Both the position numbers and the translations under genes were made by a program. Shown here piece after piece: positions 20,328 to 27,225 of a stretch of 27,225 nucleotides of DNA. Origin of the DNA: Stentor roeselii (lineage: Eukaryota; Ciliophora; Heterotrichea; Heterotrichida; Stentoridae); NCBI GenBank assembly GCA_006503475.1, contig RSEH01000396.1, positions 1 through 27,225 of the forward strand, read 5' to 3'. Below the pieces are notes generated by a model that had not been told where the DNA came from, made no database searches, and saw only the letters and a list, made by a program, of their open reading frames with translations. Numbering within the stretch: the stretch's first letter is position 1; each line of letters opens with the position of its first letter.

Positions 20328-23300
20328 CTAAGTTAAAGGATAGGGACTTTCTACTTCATTTAAAATTTTGATTGCATCATTCCTGAATTTCAGAGCTTTC
20401 GCTTTTATTATCTCATTCCATAATTCTTTAAATGTTCTCATCAATAAAATAAAGTTAATTATGAATTGGATTCCCATAGTAATCAAAATTGAATACAAAC
20501 AAATTGAATCAATAATCTTGATGTATTTTTCATTTTTAGTGTACATCACCCAACTAGACACAAAAAACACCACAAAAATACAAACTTCTCCTAAAACCTG
20601 TGAAAACTGAACCAATTTTTCCTTAAACGGTTTAAAATACCCCAAAAACCCAATAACCACAACAGTAAATCCAACATTAACATAAGCCTGACACTTAGGA
20701 AATCTATTAAAAAAAATCTGCACAACGGAAAAAACCAGTCTTCTAAAGAAAAACAACGGATAATAAAGTAAATAATTACTTCCCCGATCCACCCAAAACT
20801 CATCAAAAAGGCTCGAATAAAGAAAAACGAATTCAAAATTCCTGACCGACGAGTCAGAATACTTCATCGCAACAAAAAGTGCAAAAGGAGTGACAGCAAC
20901 TAACACCTGAATATTTCTTACACAAACAAGAGCAGCAAGGCAAACATAAACAAATCCTTCTAATCCATTCAAGATCTCCTTCATACTCCTTACAGCTCTT
21001 GTCTGAATAAAAGCAAATAAACTCAATTCCAAGTAAGACTCAATCCAAAACCGAATTAAAAGATTGAACTTAAACTTTTTCGCTAATTTTTCAATTTTTC
21101 TTGAAGTTTTCACTATTTTGTTGAGTATGACGAAAAAAACTGATGTAAAAAAACAATAAAGAAAAATTAGCCAAATCGGTCCTGTGTTGAGCAGAATGAC
21201 TGAAGATTTTATTCCGAAGTGTCTGACTTCTTGATGAGGAGAAGAAGTCGCTTTAGGGTCGCAGATGTAGTCCATCAAGTTAGGGATCAAATCGTAGTTC
21301 AACAGGGAAGTCGATGTTTCTCGTAGTCTTTCTGAGTAAGGTAAAGAATTTAAAGGCATGTAGGTTATTAGTTGAATCGTGTTGATTAGAGACCAGAGAC
21401 CTGCCGGGTTTGAAAAGGCTCCGAATCCAAGACTTGAAGAGACTATGGCTTGACTTAGAGGTTTTAATGAAGACTTCGATGATTTCATTGATGGCACTGA
21501 AGGACTCAACTTTCCTTTTAACAGGTAGTTGAATAACTTTGAGTTTTCCAGACTGAATAATATTTTCTTTAAGATTTTTAGTTCGACTTTCACGGATTTA
21601 TTCACTTGAAACCCGTTCATCACTTTAATCTTGTATTTTGAAGGACTGAGTTTTTTTAAAAAGAACTTTGAAGACTTTTTATCAAGATTTAACAATAAAT
21701 CTGAATCTTTCAATGAATCCTGCAAATTTTCATTGAAAGTCAAATGCAAAACCATTCCTTTTACAGTCAAATTCGAATAAAAATATTTATCCAGACATTT
21801 TCCTTGATTCTCCTGAAAACCTTTAAAACATCTGCAATTTTCTGAATCACTTTCAGAATTTTCACTGCAATTCAAACATTTCAAGTTTTGATCACAGCGA
21901 TTGCATAATTTTTTACATTCAAGACAATTTTCTGAAGTTTTTTGCCAACACAAAAAAATGCATTTTCCTGAAGAATTAAGAAATGCAGAAGGATCTTTAC
22001 AGCTAAGACATTCTTTTTTATTATTGCAAGTCAAGCAAGTCTCGTCACATTTAATGCAAGAGTCTTTTTGGGTTAATTGAGTTGAGTTCCAAAAGCCTTG
22101 ATTGCAGAGACATTCGGAAGAATTGTTGGGAGAAGCATTTTCGCTTATACATGAAAGACATCCAAGATTATTACAAGTTGCGCAGGTCTCTTTGCATTTA
22201 ATGCAAGAGTCTTTGAAAAGGATTTGAGTAGAGTTCCAGAAGCCATCATTACATTGACATCCGAGGTTTTTCTTAGGAGATGCATTTTCACTGATACATG
22301 AAAGACAAACTTGATGATTGGTGCAAGATGAGCAAGTTTCTTCACATTTTTTACATGAGGACTTTTCAATCAATTTACTTGAATTCCAGAAGCCGTCTTT
22401 ACAAAGGCATCCTGAGTCATTTGTTGGAAAAGCATTTTCACTGATACATGAAAGACAAACTTGATCATTATTGCAAGATGAGCAAGTTTCTTCACATTTT
22501 TTGCATGAGGACTTTTCAATCAATTTACTTGAATTCCAGAAGCCGTCTTTACAAAGACATCCTGAGTCATTCGTTGGAAAAGCATTTTCACTGATACATG
22601 AAAGACAACCTTGGTGAGTTTCACATGTTAAACAAGTTTCGTCACATTTTTTACATGAGGACTTTTCAATCAATTTGCTTGAGTTCCAGAAGCCGTCTTT
22701 ACAAAGACATCCTGAGTCATTCGTTGGAAAAGCATTTTCACTGATGCATGAAAGACAAACTTGATGATTGTTGCAATATAAGCAGGTCTCTTCACATTTT
22801 TTACATGAGTCGTTTTCAATCAATTCACTCGAGTTCCAGTATCCGTCTTTACAAAGGCATCCTGAGTCATTTGTTGAAAAAGCATTTTCACTGATGCAAG
22901 AAAGGCAAAGATCATGAGTTTTGCAGGTTAAACAAGTTTTTTCACACTTAAGACAAGATGATTTTTCAGTTAATCGACTTGAGTTCCAGAACCTTTCTTT
23001 GCATTTACATCCGATTTCACTTGGAGATGAATTTTCACTGATGCATGAAAGACAAATATTCTGCTCTGCACATGAACTGCATTCTTCATGGCAGGCATAA
23101 CAAGACTCTTCAGTTGTCAGGTCTCCATTACTTTGAAATCCTTTTTTGCATTCACACTTTAGTCCTACTGGATAAGCATTTTTTGATATACACTTGAAAC
23201 AAGTACTTTGATCACATATAGAGCATGTTTGATCGCATGAGGTGCATTCATGTCTTCCAGTTTCCAAATAAAAGCCATCTTTACAGCTGCATTTAAATTC

Positions 23301-25259
23301 CTGTAGAATCATATTTTGACTATCCCAACATTTCTCGCACAAATTATCTAAAGAGCAAAATTTGCATTCTTTATTGCACGGTTTACAAAATTTACTTAAA
23401 GAGTCGAAATAAAAGCCATCTAAACATTTGCATGAATTTTCTGATGTTTTTCCATTTGATTCATCCCAGCAAGACTGACAAACACTGAGTGAAGTACATA
23501 ATTTGCATCGAATGTCACATGATTGGCAACTCTTGACATTCAAATCGAAATAGAAACCATCCACACAATTACAAGAACCATTTGAAGGTGTCACTTCAGG
23601 AAGCCAGCAAGTTAAGCATGAGTCTGTTGAACTACATGTTTTGCATCCTTTGTTACAAGCTGAACATATTGTTAAAGAAGTTAAGTAATAACCTTCTATA
23701 CAAATACAGGATCCTTCATTTATTATCATGTTTGGATAGCAAGCTGTGCAGGGATTATTTTCATTACAGGATAGACACCCAACTTTGCAACTAATGCAAG
23801 ATTTTATATTTGAATAGTAGTAACCATTAGGACACTTGCATCCATTTAAATCCTTAATCATGTTTGCATCCCAGCAAGTAAGGCAATTGTCATTTGACGA
23901 ACATGTTCGACAACCATTGTTGCACTCTATGCAAGTACTCGAAGTTTGAGCATAATAACCTTCTTTGCAAGTACATTCATTGTTAATATTATTCATATTT
24001 ACATTCCAGCAGCTTTCGCAAGGATTGATTAAGGAGCAAGTTTTGCAGCCTGAGTTGCACGTAGAGCAAGTCAAAGAAGATGTGAGAAAATAACCTTCCT
24101 TACAAACACAAGAACCTGCAGAAATAGAAGCCTTTTGATCATTACACCCTGTGCAAGGATTAACTGAAGTGCAAGAAGAGCATCCCTGACCTTTAATGCA
24201 GCATGAATTTGAATTGGTCAAAGGAAGAACTCCATAATAATTATCGTTACATTGGCAAATTCCAGAGGATGCATGACTGTTCAAACTTTTGCATGTAAGA
24301 CAGTATCCAGTGTTATCACATGTCAAACAGTCTGAATTGCAGCATTTTTTAAGACTTGACCTTTCAGATATACAAGAGCATTCAACTGTTGTTGATGTAT
24401 ATGGGCTTGATACTTCTTTTTGGTAACAAGTATTTGAAGAGTGATCATATACACATGCTTTAGAGGTTGAACTACAATAATACTTCATATTTTTTGAACA
24501 TCCAGTAGTAGTACTTCCGCAGTTATCCGAAAAGGAGTTTTGAAGAGGATCCATATTGGTAGACAAGCACCCAGTGCCAAGCGTATCAACAATGGCAATC
24601 AAGCAACCACTACAGCTTCCAGCTCCAAGCAAGCAGTTCGAAGATGGAGAAGTATTAATACCGATTGAATCAGGCATAATAATATAGTTCCAAACAAATC
24701 CCTTGACATTATCTGGATCTTCATCAGAGCACCCGATACCTGTTTCAAATTTTCCATTTTCCTTGAAGCTGTATGTCAGACTTGTCTTCAGAAGTTCATT
24801 TATAAATACTTTGAAGATCGACCCATCAAAAGTTAAGACTACCAAAGACCAGACCTCAGCTGGGAAGCTATTATTTTGACCATAAACGAAATACTCACTA
24901 CCACCGTTTATTGCATGAAGATAGACAGCTTTAATATCTGCCTTTCTTCCCAAGTAATACCTATGGCTTTTATTTTTTGTTCGAAAAATCAGCTGATACT
25001 CTGAATTGGTAGGCATGACCCACGTCAAGTATTTCACTGAATTAGGTAAATCCAAATTTGTAAATGTTTTAATGATACTGCAATCGCCATTTAAATACAA
25101 TCCACGATCTGTTGAAATAATCGGGTCTGAGCCAGTTTGGACACTCCCATGGTTGTTCTTCCCCGAATAATCCCAAAATGTCTGTCCGAAATTACTTCCG
25201 AAGCGATATTCTACCAAGGCTGCCTTGACAAGGATTAGGTTTAAAACAATGGCTTTCAT
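20328..25259 (-). CDS. LamG and cysteine-rich repeat multi-pass membrane protein B, paralogue of A
   Basis: The frame runs from ATG at 25259 (in-frame TAA immediately upstream) to TAG at 20328, with a TAA three codons further on. It is open through its length at 1643 codons, but two 15-base GT-AG segments match the introns of gene A, and removing them gives 1633 residues. The N-terminus (IVLNLILVKA) looks like a signal peptide. A LamG-like domain follows (FWDYSG, NNHG, WSLVVLT), then a Cys-rich region, six type I units at 401-674, a linker unit at 675-722 and seven type II units at 723-1070. A beta-rich stretch (KYFYSNLTV) precedes the C-terminal membrane part, with helices near VILLNTG, YVCLAALVC, PLFFFRRLVFSVVQIFF, VGFTVVVIGFLGYF, VCIFVVFFVSSWV and YSILITMGIQFII. 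Product and partner are unknown; a surface receptor, adhesin or channel are all possible. Confidence 0.88.
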   Translation of the reverse strand: MKAIVLNLILVKAALVEYRFGSNFGQTFWDYSGKNNHGSVQTGSDPIISTDRGLYLNGDCSIIKTFTNLDLPNSVKYLTWVMPTNSEYQLIFRTKNKSHRYYLGRKADIKAVYLHAINGGSEYFVYGQNNSFPAEVWSLVVLTFDGSIFKVFINELLKTSLTYSFKENGKFETGIGCSDEDPDNVKGFVWNYIIMPDSIGINTSPSSNCLLGAGSCSGCLIAIVDTLGTGCLSTNMDPLQNSFSDNCGSTTTGCSKNMKYYCSSTSKACVYDHSSNTCYQKEVSSPYTSTTVECSCISERSSLKKCCNSDCLTCDNTGYCLTCKSLNSHASSGICQCNDNYYGVLPLTNSNSCCIKGQGCSSCTSVNPCTGCNDQKASISAGSCVCKEGYFLTSSLTCSTCNSGCKTCSLINPCESCWNVNMNNINNECTCKEGYYAQTSSTCIECNNGCRTCSSNDNCLTCWDANMIKDLNGCKCPNGYYYSNIKSCISCKVGCLSCNENNPCTACYPNMIINEGSCICIEGYYLTSLTICSACNKGCKTCSSTDSCLTCWLPEVTPSNGSCNCVDGFYFDLNVKSCQSCDIRCKLCTSLSVCQSCWDESNGKTSENSCKCLDGFYFDSLSKFCKPCNKECKFCSLDNLCEKCWDSQNMILQEFKCSCKDGFYLETGRHECTSCDQTCSICDQSTCFKCISKNAYPVGLKCECKKGFQSNGDLTTEESCYACHEECSSCAEQNICLSCISENSSPSEIGCKCKERFWNSSRLTEKSSCLKCEKTCLTCKTHDLCLSCISENAFSTNDSGCLCKDGYWNSSELIENDSCKKCEETCLYCNNHQVCLSCISENAFPTNDSGCLCKDGFWNSSKLIEKSSCKKCDETCLTCETHQGCLSCISENAFPTNDSGCLCKDGFWNSSKLIEKSSCKKCEETCSSCNNDQVCLSCISENAFPTNDSGCLCKDGFWNSSKLIEKSSCKKCEETCSSCTNHQVCLSCISENASPKKNLGCQCNDGFWNSTQILFKDSCIKCKETCATCNNLGCLSCISENASPNNSSECLCNQGFWNSTQLTQKDSCIKCDETCLTCNNKKECLSCKDPSAFLNSSGKCIFLCWQKTSENCLECKKLCNRCDQNLKCLNCSENSESDSENCRCFKGFQENQGKCLDKYFYSNLTVKGMVLHLTFNENLQDSLKDSDLLLNLDKKSSKFFLKKLSPSKYKIKVMNGFQVNKSVKVELKILKKILFSLENSKLFNYLLKGKLSPSVPSMKSSKSSLKPLSQAIVSSSLGFGAFSNPAGLWSLINTIQLITYMPLNSLPYSERLRETSTSLLNYDLIPNLMDYICDPKATSSPHQEVRHFGIKSSVILLNTGPIWLIFLYCFFTSVFFVILNKIVKTSRKIEKLAKKFKFNLLIRFWIESYLELSLFAFIQTRAVRSMKEILNGLEGFVYVCLAALVCVRNIQVLVAVTPFALFVAMKYSDSSVRNFEFVFLYSSLFDEFWVDRGSNYLLYYPLFFFRRLVFSVVQIFFNRFPKCQAYVNVGFTVVVIGFLGYFKPFKEKLVQFSQVLGEVCIFVVFFVSSWVMYTKNEKYIKIIDSICLYSILITMGIQFIINFILLMRTFKELWNEIIKAKALKFRNDAIKILNEVESPYPLT
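20907..20921 (-). other. Predicted 15-base intron 2 of LamG/Cys-rich gene B (no in-frame stop)
   Basis: The minus strand reads GTAAGAAATATTCAG at the exact position of intron 2 in gene A. It is in phase and lacks a stop, so translation through it would just add VRNIQ. Position, length, donor and acceptor all agree with gene A, and removal makes the flanks (CLAALVC and VLVAVTPFAL) align without a gap. Confidence 0.78.
20979..20993 (-). other. Predicted 15-base intron 1 of LamG/Cys-rich gene B (no in-frame stop)
   Basis: The minus strand reads GTAAGGAGTATGAAG, 15 bases with a good GTAAG donor and an AAG acceptor. It sits at the position of intron 1 in gene A. If not spliced it would add VRSMK. 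The AAG acceptor is less usual than TAG or CAG, so this is slightly less certain than intron 2. Confidence 0.72.
22050..23093 (-). repeat. Array of seven Cys-rich type II units (about 150-base period)
   Basis: Seven units of 49-50 codons carry cysteines at positions 1, 5, 8, 14, 17, 30, 32 and 48, the same framework as type I but with three extra residues before the last Cys. Most contain CLSCISEN and FWNSS or YWNSS, the latter an N-glycosylation sequon. Units 3, 4 and 5 are nearly identical at the DNA level, indicating recent duplication or conversion. Gene A has only one or two units of this type. Confidence 0.93.
23238..24059 (-). repeat. Six diverged Cys-rich type I units
   Basis: Six units of 44-47 codons with the type I cysteine pattern, starting CNSGCKTC at residue 401, equivalent to the first unit of gene A at 403. 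They share only the cysteines, CWD (in some) and GYY/GFY positions, so the array is old and has not been homogenised. Confidence 0.88.
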
Positions 25260-25265
25260 TTATTT
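25257..25265 (-). promoter_or_regulatory. AAATAAATG start context of LamG/Cys-rich gene B
   Basis: The sequence TTTAAATAA directly precedes the ATG, matching gene A. The in-frame TAA excludes a longer N-terminus. Confidence 0.25.
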
Positions 25266-27086
25266 AAAGGAATTCGATGAGATTGACGTAGGTGGATTTA
25301 TTTTTTAGTCAGGGTAAGGAATTTGAGGTTTGAGAACTAATTATTCAAGAGAGAAAGAGTTTCAGAGGCAGAGAAATAAATTTGGTGCTGTTGATGTCTA
25401 CCAAAAGAAAACTTTGAAAGTTTGAATTTTAATGAAATTTTGACCAAGTCGACCCTTAGCATAAAAGATCTTCATAAAATAAAAAATGAGGCTGATTAGA
25501 CTTCTCTTTTCTTCTTCAGATACAAACAGACAAAAAATAATATCTTAATTATAGACTTTGATCAATTCCTTCAAAATAATCCAGTCATCACACAAAACAA
25601 TTCGAGTCTCCTTACAATAAAAGTAAGCTAAGCAAAATTTTCTAATTTGAACAAGTTCAACACTACTGAGGTTTCTTTAAAATAACTAAATTAGAATCTC
25701 ATCTTTACAATTCAATAAAACATTATAAAAACAAGCTATGTTGATTTGATAAGCTAAATATATAAAGAAGAATTTTAGCTGATTAATATACTTTCTAGTA
25801 GTTTAATTTTTAGACTTATTCAACAATTTCTTCAAATTATGCATAATTATTTCTTTTACCACACCGAAAGTAGTATATTCAAGGCTAATTATTGAACAAT
25901 AAAGTAATTTTGAATTAATTAGTTAAAAGATTTGTAAGTATTGACCTAAATTTTGATTAGTAATCTATGTCCTTCATTGTGATGATAGAATTTAAACTAA
26001 TTAAAAATCATCAAGTCTTGCCATAAATCAGTTTTAACCAACAAAGCCGAAGCCTTGTGTAGTTGCAATCGCAAAAATATTTTAAAATCTATAGGAAATT
26101 GAATTTTCTGGAAAACAGTAAGCAGTGAAACATATTGAAATAGAAGTTGAGCCAAATACTATTGAAAGCCTCGTATGTATGTTAGAAAATAAAAAACTGA
26201 CTAAATTGACTTATGATTATTTAGAGATTGGTATAATAATGAGACTTATAAATATTGAATAGTCTATACTCATCAAATCTTCAAATTAATAAACAATTAA
26301 TATTTGTTATATTTTCATCTCCTGAGAACTATCTTCGTAATACTTGAATCTATTTTTTAATAGAAACACTTAGAATTCTCATAAAATATTCCCTTATTCA
26401 CAAATCCCTCTAAAAACTTGATTATTTCCCTTATTTTTCAACTAACAAAATTAATTTTTGCAATTTTGTGAAAAGCTTATTGCAGAGGGTCCGTAAGTAG
26501 TTTTAAATTTTCAATTTGAACACCTCAAAAATTTTAGATACTTGTGTTTAACTTCGAGAAAATTTACTTTTTTTAATGTTTTTATGATCTTAATCCTTTC
26601 TGATGAGCAATTTCAAAATTTTCAAAAAATTTTAGTATCTAGATTTGAATGAATCTACTACTTGAGATTGTCCCGATAGGCTTCAAAGACATACTCTGCC
26701 TACTCTTATGATCAATTTAGAGAATATTTGGAATTGAAAATTGAAAATTTCGATACTTTTACAAGGGGGACCCTCGCTTAGTCTTAAGCTCTTGATATCA
26801 TAGTTCATAATGTCTGAACTGACTTTTATCTACTTAAAGTCTTCCTGATGACAATACTGAAAACTCAATCTCATCCAAAAAAATCATTCAAAAATTTCCC
26901 AACTTTCAGTAAGCCCTATCAGGTTTAACAAGTACAAAAACACCAAAACCTTTAACCCTTTCTTCTAATCCTCCCTAAACTTCCCCAACCTCCTCACCCT
27001 CAACCTTCCCCCAACAAAAAATTGTAGACACTAAAAAATATAGAACTTTAAGCACAAGTCTACAAGGAAAACCATCCAAAAGTCCT
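25260..27086. other. Spacer upstream of gene B and of the right B-box-like gene (divergent)
   Basis: Gene B reads leftward and the B-box-like gene rightward, so this ~1.8 kb should contain both promoters. It is AT-rich with no plausible ORF. The portion from about 26595 is homologous to the left arm, and from 26764 strongly so; on the plus strand it is C-rich, with CTTCCCCAACC and CTTCCCCCAAC blocks near 26980-27015. Confidence 0.55.
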
Positions 27087-27094
27087 TATAAATA
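27087..27094 (+). promoter_or_regulatory. TATAAATA motif abutting the start codon of the right B-box-like gene
   Basis: TATAAATA lies directly before the ATG at 27095, identical to the left copy. It may be a TATA-type element or start context. Confidence 0.25.
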
Positions 27095-27225
27095 ATGGCT
27101 GACAGTTGTTTTATGCCTGGATGTCGAAATCCAGCGACATACGGATGCTCCTGCGACACTATCATCAAGACGTGCCTGGACCATATCAACCACCATACGA
27201 TAAGTCCTGGAAAGCACGAAATCTT
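27095..27225 (+). CDS. B-box-like zinc-binding protein, N-terminal 43 codons (second copy, cut by window edge)
   Basis: Same 131 bases as the left copy, reading outward on the plus strand. An in-frame TAA lies at 27089-27091, two codons upstream of the ATG. The Cys/His pattern is Cys5, Cys10, Cys18, Cys20, Cys27, His30, His33/34, His41. There is no synonymous difference from the left copy, so either the two genes were recently homogenised or both ends represent one repeated sequence in the assembly. Confidence 0.6.
   Translation, partial: MADSCFMPGCRNPATYGCSCDTIIKTCLDHINHHTISPGKHEI

Larger units (their letters stand above)
26764..27225. repeat. Right arm of long inverted repeat
   Basis: Inverted counterpart of the left arm. 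Identity is complete over the outermost ~210 bases, which cover the 131 coding bases plus about 79 bases of leader and upstream DNA. It then drops to clear but imperfect homology up to GGGGGACC near 26765. It carries an 8-base insertion relative to the left arm in the C-rich block. Confidence 0.93.

Noticed and set aside
1-27225. Large DNA transposon or virus-like element
   Set aside because: No transposase, integrase, polymerase, capsid or protease was recognised, no target-site duplication can be seen, and the arms contain the start of an outward-reading gene. Kept only as an open alternative in the findings.

Overview
The window looks like macronuclear DNA from a heterotrich ciliate, most likely Stentor or a close relative such as Fabrea. 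The DNA is AT-rich with very AT-rich spacers. It holds eukaryote-only giant proteins and ciliate-style cysteine-rich membrane proteins. All Trp codons checked are TGG and no internal TGA, TAA or TAG needs to be read as sense, so the code is standard. Two 15-base introns (GTGAGGGATAAATAG and GTAAGGGTTAAATAG) can be read directly. Fifteen-base introns with a standard code are the known signature of Stentor; Blepharisma (UGA = Trp) and Condylostoma (all stops reassigned) fit poorly.

Layout: both ends carry the same sequence in inverted orientation. Each arm contains the first 43 codons of a small zinc-binding (B-box-like) gene pointing outward and cut by the window edge. The outermost ~210 bases are identical, the next ~250 bases are clearly homologous but diverged, and weak collinearity continues to about 630 bases from each end. 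Between the arms lie three large genes, all on the minus strand: (1) 1259-10663, a 3134-residue DUF6606/DUF3638/DUF3645-family protein with an SF2-like P-loop ATPase core; (2) 12202-17955, a LamG plus 18 cysteine-rich repeats plus multi-pass membrane protein, interrupted by two 15-base introns; (3) 20328-25259, its paralogue, with the same architecture and the two introns at matching positions. The spacers (about 0.9-2.4 kb) show no convincing genes, only short repeats and AT-rich DNA.

How the parts relate: genes 2 and 3 are ancient tandem duplicates whose ends align almost without gaps but whose repeat arrays expanded differently. Gene 2 expanded a 47-residue module and gene 3 a 50-residue version of the same eight-cysteine module. 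Both look like surface proteins with a large disulfide-rich ectodomain and a C-terminal bundle of membrane helices. I see no functional link between them and the giant ATPase. No transposase, integrase, polymerase or terminal target-site duplication is visible, so the inverted arms are more easily read as two copies of a gene family (or a contig ending in a repeat) than as ends of a mobile element, though the latter is not excluded.
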